From Capillidium heterosporum (lineage: Eukaryota; Entomophthoromycota; Entomophthoromycetes; Entomophthorales; Capillidiaceae): a DNA stretch of 64,000 bases. Each line of letters begins with the position of its first letter. Position 1 is the stretch's first letter. The translations under genes were made by a program, and so were the position numbers. The stretch lies in contig WBMQ01000006.1 of the NCBI GenBank assembly GCA_016630905.1, positions 868,001-932,000 on the forward strand. Reading direction: 5' to 3'. Shown here piece after piece: positions 23,601 to 37,799 of the stretch. The notes beneath the pieces were generated by a model. It worked only from the letters and a program-made list of their open reading frames with translations, did not search any database and was not told the DNA's origin.

Positions 23601-26600
23601 GATTTGGCATCGACGAATACACCGATCCTTATTCGTCGTCCCTCTCGAATAACGATTCAACAAACTACTTCCGCAAGCGTACCCAGTCAGCACCGATATC
23701 AACCTATACAAGCATAACTGCCGCTAGAGATGCTGCCAGGAAAGCACATTCCATGCAGACTGAAAATTCGTTGGAGAACACTTTAAACCTTTCCAAGTTC
23801 AACGAAAATTTGAGCCAGAGCATGGTGTCTACCAAGAGTGGCAGCTTAGTATTCTTCGTTAATGGTAATGAGGCCATAAAAGGTATTGATTCATTTCTAA
23901 ACTCTAACCTTTATTTTACTTTAGGATTCGACCCAAATGTAGCATCTTTCGAAGTCTTCAATATTCAAGTCTTTTCAGGGCATTTGAAGGAGCTTATAGA
24001 CGTTTTAGTTTCCGGAGTAGATTCCTATTTAAACGAGCTGATCGACTATAAGAGTGATTTGATTGTCATCGAAGATGTCTCTTTAGTCAAATTCAATCTA
24101 GACGAGTTTCAAGAGATATTTTTGTGTACCTATCGTAGCCTTTGTCTCCCCACTGCTCTCTTTGAACAGTTGAAGGAGAAGTTTAACCAGACACTATCGA
24201 ATGTCCTATCTAAACCCAATCACTCTGCTAACTTTATTAAGGAAATGACCACCATCCAGCTTCGGATACTCAATGTACTCAAGTTTTGGGTTACCTACCA
24301 CTTTCATGACTTTTTAGACAACCCCGAGCTGCTGCAGTTAAATTTTGCCTTCTTATACTCTTTGGGTGAAAAGATGTCGAATATAGTAGATCCGTCGGTG
24401 TCCACATTAGCCAAAGAATTGCACCTTTTATGTGAAGTTAGGTCTTTGACTCCCTTAGCCAGCTCTAGTACCAAGGCTACTGGTGAAAGGATGGAGCCTG
24501 TATTTAAGAGCCCATATGGTCAAGTCCCATCACCCACCGGATCTGTTGAGAATTTAGCCTCCACTATAATGAACCAGGTGACTAGTTGGGATATAAACTC
24601 CTATTCAGAAGGCCAGCTTATCGACGCCTTCCATCACTTTGCTGTCCCCATGTTGCGAAACGCTTCGGTCAAAGATTACATGCTTAGTTGTACTTTGTTG
24701 GAAGCCCAAAGCATCAGTACGTGGTCTTGGCTCTCCTCTAGCAAACCCCTCTCTTACTCTGAAGATGAAACTGTGATTTCCGACATATTTAATCTACTTG
24801 AGAATTGCCGCCGTAAGACCGTCATGCTAAACTCGGTTAATTCAACTGGCTCTATTTCTGTTTCGAAACCATCGACTTCCAACAAGATTGTTTGTGATCG
24901 TGTCCTAGTCTCTCTGTTCCCTCGACCGATAGCCGACCTCTGGCAGTTCCGAGAGAAAATTCGAACCTGGACCATCATGCAAATTGCATCCGACATAAAA
25001 CCTGAAGAGAGAGTCGCCCGTATATTGAAGATTCTCAAGATGATTGTCATCTGTCGCCGACAGATGTTAGATTCTGCTCCATTCCACTACCATTGCCTTT
25101 CTGAGATCATGAACATTCCCGAGGAAACGTTGCTTAAAGTTCAAACCACCCACCCCGTTCCCTCATTCGTTGAGAGAGGCTTGATAAGTGGAATCTTGAG
25201 TCCTGAAAGTCGCTGCTTCACACGAGCTTGGACCGAGATTGCCTCCCAATTCAACGTTGGAGTCGACGATTTAAGCTCTCTCCTGGAAACCATTGGTAAA
25301 AAATTCCTAGATCAGCTTCCATCAATTGAGACAGTTGCACCGTGTGTCGGATGGGTTTTCGAGAGCGTGGCCACTATCATAAAGTACCTCCCCGACCAGA
25401 TCACTTCCTCAAAGACATGCAACTTATCAAAGCGAACCAGCATCTACCGACTCCTTCAGATATTCAACTCTTGGGTTGGACTGGCAACGGCCGCTCAGAT
25501 CAACAAGCGTGGTTTCAACACGATGCAGCTTATATCCGGTTTAGAAAGCTTCAAGAAGCCAGATTGGGTGCAGGTTCGACACTTTGCTCAAGTGGAGAAT
25601 GGCAACGGTCCCTCCCACTACGCATCAAGCATCTACTACTACGCTACTGGAGCTTCAAAACGGGTATTTGGCCATCTGATTTCTGACCAGTTAGAGAAGC
25701 AAAAGGCCGAGAACCGAGAGATCGAAAGGATGATGCGGGAGGTTCGAGCCCAGCAGCTGGATATCCTCAAGAAGCAGCAGGAGCAAGCCAAGCTCCTAGA
25801 TCGTCAAAACAAGGAACTTCAGATCCGCAAGTCCAAAACCAAGGAACTAGCCAAAATGGCCTCCCTGTTTAAATCAGTCCATGGATCTGGTGATGCTTCA
25901 ATTTCCCTGGCTCAGCTGTCTTCACTGGCATCCCGGAAGCCGGTCCACGTCATCAAGTTGATCAATTGTACTGCATCAGTCGACCAAACCTATATCAAGC
26001 GAGACTATGTCCTACGTATCGTTACTGAAGAAGGTGCCCAATTCTTGCTGCAGTGTATCGACAATGCTGACATGAATGAATGGTGTGAACTTATCAACCA
26101 AGCTGCCAAGCAAGCAGCTGCACGTCGGATGACATTGCTGGCTGAAGATGCGAAATCTCTCCCATCAGAAGAGAACTCCACGTCCATCGTGACTCCAAAG
26201 CACAAAAACTCAGGTACTGTTTTTACTTTTACATATTTTAATGAAGTTTAGTGTTTGGAGTAGAACTTTCCAAGGTTATGAAGGATGGCAAACCACCTCT
26301 TATCGTCTCAAAGTGTATCGAGGAGATCGAAAAGCGAGGCTTGGAGGAGGTTGGTATTTATCGAGTTCCCGGGTCCAACTCTAAAATCAATAGCTTATGC
26401 CGTAAATTCGATGAAGGTAAGTCTTACAACTGACAACCCACTAAGCTATTATAGATTCTGAGGTGATCGATCTCGAAGCTGAAGAGTGGCAGGACATCAA
26501 CGTTGTGGCATGTACCCTCAAGCAGTACATCCGTGATCTACCTGAACCGGTTGCCACTTATGAACTCTACGACAGCTTTATCCAGGCAGTTGGTAGGAAA

Positions 26601-27089
26601 TTTTACTTTGATTCTCTAATGACATTTTAAAAGGTATTGAAGACTACGATGAGCGACTGTTTGCCATTAAGGACCTCCTTCCAAAGCTCCCTGAAGCTAA
26701 CTACCAGTTCCTCAAAATTTTGGTCGAGCATCTTGAAAAGTAAGTTTGGTATAATATCAAAACTAATTTGCTGTAGGGTTACCGACTTTGAGGAAGTTAA
26801 CCACATGTATGCCACCAACTTGGCTATCGTATTTGGACCTACTTTATTCAGACCCCCGCCCAGCTCATCCAGTTTCGCATTGTCGATGGCCAACCTAGGC
26901 TACCAACAGAACCTTGTTAAGAACCTTATACTTCAGTATCACTGGCTGTTCGATGTAGAGGCCGAAGTTGAAGTGGAAGTCGAAAGCCATCACGTCAGTA
27001 CGGAAAAAGCCATACAGATACCTGAGCTCCCACCTATAAGTCCCAGTAGTCTGGAAGGCCTATCCGACACTTACTCCAGCTCTCTCTAG
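20687..27089 (+). CDS. Multidomain signalling protein: PH, RasGEF-N, RasGEF, coiled coil, PH-like, RhoGAP
   Basis: A 2,082-residue protein in five exons (20687-26213, 26252-26416, 26455-26592, 26634-26739, 26777-27089). A PH domain begins near residue 126 (KEGYLNKK, then WKLYYVTLRGAKLTFYK), is interrupted by a low-complexity insert and resumes near 375. A RasGEF N-terminal module lies at about 486-600 and the RasGEF catalytic domain at about 646-880, with HISRDLGDMASWIAIANGV and SPVVARLSETW matching the CDC25 family helices. A coiled coil rich in Glu/Lys/Gln lies at 1668-1725 and a PH-like segment at about 1751-1811. The RhoGAP domain is at about 1845-2040 with the arginine finger in GIYRVPGS and the conserved NLAIVFGPTL. 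It should activate a Ras-type GTPase and inactivate a Rho-type GTPase at membranes, perhaps in polarity; the partners cannot be read from sequence. The 5.5 kb first exon is unusual here. Confidence 0.88.
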
Positions 27090-30023
27090 GTCGGCTGCAA
27101 CTTTTCTATATGCCTCTACATACAGAACCAAAGTCAACTGTTGGACTTGATGGCGGCTAAGCATACTTCGTACCTACCGCTTGCTCTCTTTTAAAATATT
27201 TATGACATCTCAATAGGATGTCGAACCTAAAATTTGAACTTTGAAGGTTTGAACTTTTATTAGTAAACCCTTAATTTGTAAGTGTATGTTTTGTTTTTGA
27301 TTTAGTTATATTTTATATACCCTATAATAAATATAATTGATGCTTTATTTCGTTAGTATGGTATAGTTGTTTTAAATTTACAAACCTTATATTGAATGCT
27401 TTAATCCTCTCAAAACGATCTAGACTACATATCGACATACTAAAATAAGCGATGACTGGGGAGGAGCAGAAACTGATGAAAGGAGGATCACTGATTGCTA
27501 ATGACCGCCAAGGTTTAACACCTATCGATGTTAGCTTGGTATTTACAATTTGTTTACCGAGGGGTTTACTAAAGCGATTAAAGTTTTTCATGGACTTGAT
27601 ACCTCAATAAACTTTAACCAAGCCAACGCTAAGTTAATTGTAAAGCAGTAACCTTATTCTCACAGGTATCAATTATTTTGACTCACCAAGTTACAATCTC
27701 CGATTTTTCTTGGCATTCACTTCATCAGTTGCTTGGAATTTATAAAGCTCTGCCATATTAAAAGTTGCTTTGAATTTCCGAAACCTCAACCCATACCCGC
27801 ATCTCGGTACATCTATTGATTTGATTTAACTATGTTATGGGTGGTATCCGATATAGATTCATTTCTTGTACTCTAGTAAGGCAATGAACCCTAAGTGAGC
27901 TAACCGATCAGGCCATAGATTTTATGGAGGCTCCAAAGTAAACAATCGTTGGCAGCTATCTATAACTATATAATTTAATTGTATATAGTAAGTAGAGCTA
28001 AAGCCCTTATTGTGTTAGATATACCTGATACGACATTTTATTTTATAAATAGAATAGATACAGGACCTATTATCTTATCCTATTGTATTGCATAAAGCCT
28101 CTGTAGGATCAAAAGAGGAGGATGATGTTCAGTGGTGAGATGTCAAAAACAAATTCTTTCCGGAACAGCGAATGAGTTTAAGTATATAGCCGAACTCTCA
28201 ATTTAACAAACCTGCCTATGGACTGCCCTCTGTTTGACTATGTTCCTATAAAGCCCATATATATAGGGTTGAGGCCGGATTTTGACACTATTAGATGTTA
28301 TTTAGATATTTTGAAAGTGATAATGGAGTTGATACGAAAATAGCTACTTTGAGATATGGAAAAGAAAGCAAGGAGAAAGGTGTATAAGAGTTCATTCTTG
28401 GACGTACTCAATCTCTTCCTATGCTGTTAGTTAAACAGTATGAAAGGTGCGGATGAAAATGCGTGGAATAACTGTGTACTTGATTAAGTTGAAAATGTAT
28501 TTATCCCAAATTTAGAATATATGTCTACAAACCGTAAATTTATCTTCGGGCGGAAATTAGGAATTTGCAATTTAAACTAAAGCGACGGCCATTTCGCCAT
28601 GTACATTTTTGGTAGATTGCGACGTAGCTATACAGCAAAGCAATTAAACTGGCTCGGCCTTGATATAAAATCTTCATTTGACTTTTAAGTACTTCTCGCT
28701 GAATAAATATGTACATTTCATACTTGGCTATATTGGTATAGTAAAACTTTAGGTGATTTTGGACTTGCAGTAACCTTGAGAATATCCCCGTTGGATTTCA
28801 TACCTTTTGAGTAACACGACTATGCGTATACCATATGTGGACGTCATCTCTACTATCATTGCTTGGATTTTGTAGGCTGAGAAATTTGGCAAGAATTCCT
28901 TCTATCTGATCCAGACAGACAACCAGGTTTTTAGCTAGATAGAGCCTTGGATTTAAGAATTCTAACATATCGGAAATCGTTTCTTAGGCTAGGCATATTT
29001 TGCTGTGCTCCTATTATACTAGATTACATGCCATGCACAGGATGTTTGACTGTATTCTTGGCGACCGGCTTGTGCACCTAAACCAAGGGCTCCTAGTAAG
29101 GCAAAGCCGGATTGTTACTTTAAAATAAGATGACCCGCCGCACCTCTATTAATAATTTCTAACCCCTCGTTTAACATATCGCGGAAAATAGTTCGTTTTT
29201 CCTAATCTAGAAATAGGCTTCAGATGTACCGGCAAAATCTGCATCCAAAATACCTAAATAAATTGATATTGCTCAGGAAATGTAGAATAAAACGTTCTGA
29301 ATCGACTGCATCATAGCTATTACTAAAGCTATACCGTGACGCAGTTAATTTGGAATTTCGATCCTACATTTCTTGGGACAACCTTGCAATCGTGAGTCTA
29401 CCTCAGCAGTCCTTACATTGTGGTTTATACCAATAACCAGATATACTAAACTGTCTTCCTATAAAGTATATTTGGCAATTAGTTTGATCTTAGTTTGATC
29501 CTAATTTATTGGGATCCTTCCAAACGTTGCTAGATCAGAATGCTAAAACAGGCTCCTATAACTTGAATACTTTTTATAGCAAGTCGCAATTATTGTTTGT
29601 TTAGTGATACAAAATTAGAAATGATGGAAGGCAAAAGTATAATCCAGGTTCAAATAGGCTAAGTAGTTCCATTCTGTTCAAAAAAACCGGATGAGTTTTT
29701 GCAGATTTAATTAAAAATGGCTACCTAGTTTATTTGAACAAAGCTGTGATGCGGTTACAGGAATGTCCAATTAAATATGCCTTTTTATCCTAATCGGGCC
29801 AACTTGCAATGTTTTGAATAGAGGATATAAATAGATCGATTCCCAATTTTGACCGCTACTTTTTGAACAAAGTATAAAAAGCCAAATCAGCCTGCCAAGA
29901 CACTTAAAAAACCCAAGTTTCTACTTCCAGTATTAATTCAATTCGAAGCCTTGGCAAATTTTTCAAGCGATATATATAAGAACCAAAACCCTGACATCGA
30001 CATCACCAACAAAATTCATTGCA
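27090..30023. other. Long intergenic region
   Basis: About 2.9 kb without a supported gene. One minus-strand frame at 27322-27591 (89 codons) has no motif and I treat it as chance. The last 100 nt belong to the promoter of the zinc-finger gene. Confidence 0.45.
29971..29979 (+). promoter_or_regulatory. Probable TATA box of the PacC-type gene
   Basis: TATATATAA lies about 45 nt upstream of the ATG at 30024, implying a very short leader. Sequence match only. Confidence 0.4.
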
Positions 30024-30630
30024 ATGTCTGAAGAACTAACCCCCATCCAATTCTACCCACTCAAATTCCAAATCAAATTCAAGTGTAACTGGCACCAGTG
30101 CAACCAGAATTTCAATACCCACGAGGAGTTGTACTTTCACTTAACCGACGTTCACGTCGGCCGCAAAGTTCTAAACAACTTGTGCCTCAAATGTAGCTGG
30201 AACAACTGTGACCAAACCTTTACCAAGCGGGATCACATAACCTCCCACCTAAAAATACACGTCGCTTTCAAGCCTTTCCCCTGTGCAGTAAGTTGCTTTA
30301 TTTAAACCTCTACTAACGCCATTGCAGGAATGTCCAAAAAGTTTTAAGCGTGCACATGACCTAAAAAAGCACCACAACCGCGTCCACCAGAAACACAAGC
30401 CGTCCCCGTACTCAAAAAAAGTTGCTAGTTTTAGCGACTGTATAAGGACGAGTCCATCAAGTTCCGGATCGAGCCCCACATTCTCGAACCCATTGCATCC
30501 ATTCTCTGACGAGATTCTCAATACAGAGGATAGCCTCAGTGCTTACAGGGATAATAAAGCCGAAGACAACTACAGGCGAATAAGGTTTTATGAGGAAAAC
30601 CAATTTACGACGACGAATTATAAGTTATAA
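30024..30630 (+). CDS. Short PacC/Rim101-type zinc-finger protein
   Basis: Two exons, 30024-30287 and 30328-30630, encode 188 residues. Three C2H2 fingers match the PacC/Rim101 DNA-binding domain in order: finger 1 with CNWHQCNQNFNTHEELYFHL and VHVGRK, then NNLCLKCSWNNC with KRDHITSHLKIHV, then CPKSFKRAHDLKKHHNRVH. The phrases EELYxHL, VGRK, NNLCLxCxW and KRDHITSH are specific to this family, which controls responses to ambient pH and cell-wall genes. After the fingers only about 75 residues follow, rich in Ser and Asn, with a weakly charged end. Known PacC proteins are several hundred residues longer and carry signals for pH-triggered proteolysis. Those are absent, so this looks like a permanently short form or a paralogue. 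It sits alone between long spacers. Confidence 0.88.
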
Positions 30631-30984
30631 ATAAAAGCACATTGTTAAATCGACTTGTGTATCTGTATACATGGATTACTGCCCTATTTAGTATATAGTA
30701 CTTTACGTACTTCAAGATCTATTCCAACTTTATAATGAGTTTGCGAGAGACTTACAGCCTTATCGACCATCTGATCAATTTATCTAACTTTTCTGTACTG
30801 ATCGATTATCTATTGAAACTGACACTGCAAACTCGATAGCACATTTTGCAAATTTAACTGCTCAACCAAAATATGCAGGCATTACTGTCTTCTATTGGCT
30901 ACTTTATTTGAATCTGGGAACTTTAAGTTTATTTTAGTTGTCAGCAAACTGCAGACTTGAACAAAATTTTCTTTTTAGCAAACG
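30631..30984. other. Intergenic
   Basis: AT-rich spacer between two genes on the same strand. Nothing recognised. Confidence 0.5.
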
Positions 30985-32282
<1,298 letters not shown>

Positions 32283-33434
32283 GATGGCAAGTTTGGGAGT
32301 TAATTAAAAGTTTAGATTAGATTGTAAGTATTGAAAGTTGCTTTTATTATTTCTTAATTGAATGTCATTTTGAACTTCGATTTTGTAATTAGAATTTACC
32401 TTTATGCATGTATATTTAAACCCAATATATATATAATAGAATTAGTGCTACAAATATAAAATAAGCAAAGAACATTCTTAATTCTTTTGTAAAGGTTCAA
32501 TACAACTTGGCTATAAGCGACGCTTTGAAAGGCTAATTTTGAATTTACAATATAAATATGGCGATTTGTTGACTTAAATGGTTAGTCTGTTATAGTAAAG
32601 CTATCCTATATTGATACAATATCCTTGGATAAATATTTTAGGTTTGATAAGTTTGAGCCTTCACAACTTGATTCATCACTGGTTAGTTCTGATGAATTAA
32701 AACTAATAGTGAATTTGCTATTGGGCATTGATTCATAGGTGAAGGTTTATATACTAGATAGCCTTACTAAATATAAATGTAAATGCTCTTATGATATAGT
32801 GCTGATGAAGTTTTGATAACAAATAAAGTGAATTGTTGTTCATTAAGCATAAGAAATATTCTATGGAAATAAATATTAGTGCAATTTTGTAAGGCCATGT
32901 ATTTGCATATGTTAAGACTATATCACAGTTTAATAACATTGAATATTTACTATATTGCAATATACAATACAAGTATAGTCGAATTTATCTACTATTTCAA
33001 TGTACTTTATTTATGTTATAGAAGGTATAATTCCTAAATTATATTATAAAAAACTAAAGCAGTAGTCTCTTATATTATTTTCATCATACTAGTTCATCAA
33101 ATACATAGATTGCTATAAGAAATTTCATGTGTGTATCGAAAGATAACTAATGAAATTTATCATACAATTTAATAGAAAACTGACGATAGGCTTTAGCATT
33201 CAAATTAAACATATATTATACAATATAAAGACAACGCTAACAAACTAAATTTGCTTGCCAAATTGCTTCCATCACAAATTTCGCTCCAACTGCAAACTTT
33301 TTGTAAAAAATTACTCCGATTGACTAATTAGTTTGGGTATTTACCACTATGGTAGCAACTTTAGGTAACAACCTGTCTTAGTCGTAAATTCCTTTCCTCT
33401 TGGTGCAGATTAGTAGTGCTAAGCTAAAAATAAG
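32283..33434. other. Intergenic
   Basis: About 1.15 kb, extremely AT-rich, between two genes on the same strand. The only frame above 60 codons (minus strand, 32754-32972) has no motif. Confidence 0.5.
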
Positions 33435-34171
33435 ATGGGTAGAGTAAGTCACCAAATCAATATTCAGCTATAATAAAGTTTTACCTCCATTTCGTCAATT
33501 TCAACAATTTCGACAAATTTTCAATTCAAACATCCATCCATTTATGAGTATGACTAAATAAAGAATTTAGATCAACGAGTACCAAGTCATTGGACGTAAG
33601 CTCCCTACCGACAAGGAGCCCACCCCCAAAATTTACCGCATGCGTTTGTTTGCACCCAACGAGATCGTTGCCAAGTCCCGCTACTGGTACTTTATAAAAA
33701 AGGTCTCCAAGGTCAAGAAGGCTTCCGGTGAAATTGTTAGCGTTAGCAAGATCCACGAGGCTAGACCTTTGAAGGTAAAGAACTTTGGTATCTGGTTGCG
33801 TTACGACTCCCGTTCCGGTACCCACAACATGTACAAGGAATACCGTGGTATGAGCCGTGCTGAGGCCGTTGAAGCTTGCTGTAAGTTTCTGATTTTTGCA
33901 CCATCTTATTGATATTTTAAAGACACCGAGATGGCTTCCCGCCACCGTGCTCGTTTCAGAAGCATCCAGATCATCAGAGTTGCTCAGATTGAGAAGAAGG
34001 ATGTCCGTCGTGCCTACATCTTACAGCTCTTGGTAAATTTATGATTGTTGCTTAAACTAATTTTTTTAGAAACCCAAGCTCAAGTTCCCTCTCCCCCACC
34101 GTGTCCGCAAGCCCGCCGACAAGAAACACCGTGCCATATTCCTTGCTTCCCGCCCCAACACCTTCTCGTAA
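33435..34171 (+). CDS. RPL20: 60S ribosomal protein eL20 (L18a)
   Basis: A structural protein of the large cytosolic ribosomal subunit. Four exons: 33435-33443, 33571-33880, 33923-34032 and 34070-34171, giving 176 residues (yeast has 172). The sequence follows yeast Rpl20 closely: [11 protein letters not shown], then [39 protein letters not shown]-type [12 protein letters not shown], and LKFPLPHRV near the end. The first coding exon is only three codons (ATG GGT AGA), followed by a 127-nt intron, long for this locus, an arrangement often seen in fungal ribosomal protein genes. Codon use is biased toward C/G third positions as in eEF2. Confidence 0.97.
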
Positions 34172-35394
34172 ATGGGAGTTTGCGATTAAAATTAACAAGT
34201 ATTTAATACATTTATAAACGTTGTGCATAGCTAAATGTTCGATATAACTAAATGTTGGCAGGTTTTTGTTGTTCAAGGTAATTTGCTATAAATGTTTGGT
34301 TTTTAAACCTATTTTTGTGCTTTGAGTTTCTTTAAATATATATCTATTTTAGAGTGTATTTACAATAGTTTGGTTTTGCTGCCAAAATTTCAATTGCAGT
34401 TATAGTTTGTATTCCTTACCCCTATATCATATTTTAAAGACTTATTTTTTAGTATATTTTATTTATAAAGTCCTGCTAATAGTTAAATTTTATATAAGTA
34501 TAAAACTTTCCAATTACGTATACTTTTAAAGCTTTGTTTTTAATTATACCATCCTTATCTTAAGGGACATGTAGCATTTTATATAGCTTCCTACTGAATT
34601 TTAGCAACATTTTAGTTTATGTATTCTTTATGTAAAATTTAGTCAGAAGTTGGGGGTATATATTGTAAAATATATCTGTTAGCTATCTGAAGACATTTCT
34701 AACAAATAAAGGATATATAAATCAAGCAAATTTCATAAACTAATATGCACTATATATAGTACTATTTTACTATAATCAATATATTTTTAAAACTCCTTTA
34801 TTCTATCACTAGTTGAAGTGATGAATTTATATTTTAGTTGAAAGTGAAAGTAATGAGCAACATACTTTTATTATACTTACTGCTTTAGAATTTTTAGCTC
34901 GCTACTGTAAACAGTGAGCTGTGAGAGGAGCATTTGGTTGCAAATCAATCAAGATCTACCTTCTTATTATTGGTGACTATGTTTACACCCTTTAAGACAT
35001 ATGTGAAAGAGCTCAGTAGATCTAATATGAATTGAACAAGTAATAATAAATTATGCTTCTAATAGTGCTATATCACTGGATTATACAACTTACACTCATT
35101 TGAATTTCTTTTCTTTCGTTAGTATATTACTCTGGACCATAAAAAGGTCTACGTTCTTGTGTTATTTTGTTCTCATAAATTTGAAGATTTATTATAATTG
35201 AGCTTACACAAATCACACTTATTATGTGAACAGCATATTGTGGGATCATAGGCTTTTTCATAACCCAGAGTAGTATTTCGAATACTGAAGGGTAAATTTT
35301 GTCTTCAATTTTACCACCAATCCTGACTTACCAGTTTCTAGATTTCTTGCTTACTGTTTTCATCTGAATATACAACTTAATAGTATACCTGAAA
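34172..35394. other. Intergenic
   Basis: About 1.2 kb of AT-rich sequence between eL20 and END3. No gene or RNA recognised. Confidence 0.5.
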
Positions 35395-36993
35395 ATGAAC
35401 ATTTCTATTAGTGATAAGCAGAAGTATACAAGTATATTCCAAGCACAAAATCCTTTCAATGGCAAGTTATCAGGTAAACAGCACTTTAATTTATACGTGA
35501 CTCAATTATAAGTTAAGGTGAAAAAGCAAAGAATGTCTTTCTTCAATCTGGATTATCAATGCAACAATTAGAGCAAATTTGGTAGTGTTCTTTTTAATTC
35601 ATATCTTAATGATCTTTAGGAACATGTGCGATATCGACAAAGATGGGCAAATGGATTTGGAAGAGTTTGTAATTGCTATGCATTTAATATTTTCAATTAT
35701 CAATGGAGTTATTCGAGTCTTACCAAATACATTACCACCTCACCTGATCCCCACTAGCAAGTCGTATGCTTCCACTGGAGGTATGAACTTCACTCAGCCA
35801 CCTAGAATAAATTCACCTCTACCTCAGCAGGTAACCTTAAAATTCGATACTTAGTTAAACTTCTACTCTAGAATTTAAATACAACTAATCGTTCAGTTCG
35901 ACTGGCACATTCCTTCTAGTGATAAGGCTAGCTATGACTCCATTTTTAATCGCTTTTGTCCTCCTGGGTCAACCATCGTTACAAGTAAGGAACTTTTCAA
36001 TACATATGGCTAACCAAGTATAAAGTTCATGCGCTAAGAGCATTCCTTTTGGAAAAGGGGTTTTCACCCGAAGATTTACTTCAAGCTTGGTAAGCTATTG
36101 AATATATCTCTACTAATATACAATTAGGAACTTAGTTGATGTACGAAAAAACCAAAGTCTTTCCAAAGATCAGTTCTCTTTATTGTTGCATCTCCTCAAT
36201 TCACGTAGCAAAGGAATGCCCTTCCCTAATAGTATCCCAATTCATTTGTCCAACAGGTTTTTGGGTGTATCACCAACACCGACATCAACTACTACGATTC
36301 CACGAGCTCCCCAGACGTTCTCTCCCCTCTCAAGCTCGCCCTCCAACTTTTCTCAACAGCCTTCTCAACAGTCTTTGTACTCAACGCCTGCTTCCCAGAC
36401 ATTCTCTTCTCTCTCAAGCCCACCCTCCAACTTTACTCAGTATCCTCCTCAACAGCCTTTGTACTCTGCCCCCGTACAAGCCCAGACCTCATATTCTTCC
36501 AACAGCTCATGGACCTCAGAACCCAAAGTTACTCCTACTCCACCTGCCCAAGCCAACAACTGGTCAAACTTCCCACAGTCTTCACCTCCAGTTAGTGCAC
36601 CCAACCCACCAAGTAGTTTAATACAATTGAGGCTTTATTAACGTATATTTAGATTTCGATAGAGAACTTAAGGAGAAGGAAGAAAAGCTTCGTAAAGAGA
36701 TTGCAGAGCTTGATTCCAAACTTGCCAACCCACCACAAAGTAACTCATCAGCTTCAAAGACTAAGGAAGAGCTGGAAGAATTTTTCACCTTCCTAAAGCA
36801 GATAGATAAGTACTACGGATCGACCATCAGCTCAAGAAATAGTGAAAGTGAAGGTGCGATGGTAAAGGATTTGGAGTTTATCGCTAATTCGGTAAAAGCC
36901 AAATATGATAAATTGCAGTCGTTGGTTGCCCTCCAGCAGAGAGAGCTAGATGAACTGCAGTTGACTATCAGCCAAAAGAAATATGCGGCTTAA
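35395..36993 (+). CDS. END3: END3-like EH-domain protein of actin-dependent endocytosis
   Basis: END3 links the coat adaptor Pan1/Sla1 to actin patches during clathrin-mediated endocytosis. Seven exons from 35395-35473 to 36653-36993 close in phase to 443 residues (the exact donor of exon 6 is ambiguous by 3 nt). An EH domain starts at once: YTSIFQAQNPFNGKLSG, then LEQIWNMCDIDKDGQMDLEE, with the Trp that contacts NPF peptides and a full EF-hand loop, ending LPPHLIPTSK. A second, weaker EH domain begins FDWHIPSSDKASYDSIFNRF, just where yeast End3 has its DWY(M)SP second domain. A Pro/Ser/Gln-rich linker with a duplicated 28-residue unit follows, then a C-terminal coiled coil (LKEKEEKLRKEIAELDSKL to the end). 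An Ede1/Eps15 fragment is the alternative, but order and length fit END3 better. Confidence 0.8.
36312..36479 (+). repeat. Two-copy 84-nt tandem repeat inside END3
   Basis: Two imperfect 84-nt units (36312-36395 and 36396-36479) encode 28-residue repeats of the form QTFSxLSSxPSNFxQxPxQQxLYSxP. The unit is a whole number of codons, so the protein frame is kept. It lies in the disordered linker between the EH domains and the coiled coil. Confidence 0.75.
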
Positions 36994-37799
36994 GTCGCTT
37001 GTGCCAGCAGCAACTAACCTACTTTTGAACCGTGCTCTACTTTCAGTTAGCTATTAAAGACTCCAGTGAAATTTGAAGTTTAGTTGCTGCTTATTTGATA
37101 ATTTGATGGATTTAATCGAACACTAGATATAATTTAGCAATAAAATTGTATTTAAAAGAACATGAGTAAAATATCCAACTTTAACAAGATATCCAAGTAT
37201 AGGCTTCATTCAAAATCTTTAATAAATACTCTAACAGCTACAGGAGCTATAAGTTTATAGTGGGATATTACTTGTTAGATAAATTTCTTGAATATCTACA
37301 CTATGTACTTCATTTATAGTTACGTCGAAAGTTGGTTGTTAATACGTAGCCTTATAGCCCGCTTCTCTTCTATTGTCTTATATCCAAAGCTACCCTTTGT
37401 ATAAAATTTGGTTGTATTTATCTTGTAGCGCTAGCTTGAGCCTGTTGAACAGAATGATCTCATTAGCTTTTCACTTTTATACTTGGGCAAACAGTAATCG
37501 TGGTTAGCTTTAGCTATTGCAATATCGTATGGCCTGTCGTTGGTAAGCGAGGGTTAGATAGTCAAAATGTCAGAAGCTCGGGTAGTTAGATGTGACCCTA
37601 CGTTGTTGTTCCTGCCTGGCTGGTTGATGCTGCTACCAATTCCATCCTCGCAAGCTGAGGCAAGATAGATTTTTAATTTATTGGATTGATCGAATCGGTA
37701 GTTTCAGATTGTCCTTTATTCAGTTGTAAACCTACTAAGGAGCTAATATCAAGTGGATGTTACTCATTCGTTTACGAACTTGAGTCAAAAGTTGAAGAA
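36994..37799. other. Intergenic
   Basis: About 0.8 kb of AT-rich sequence downstream of END3. Nothing recognised. Confidence 0.45.
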
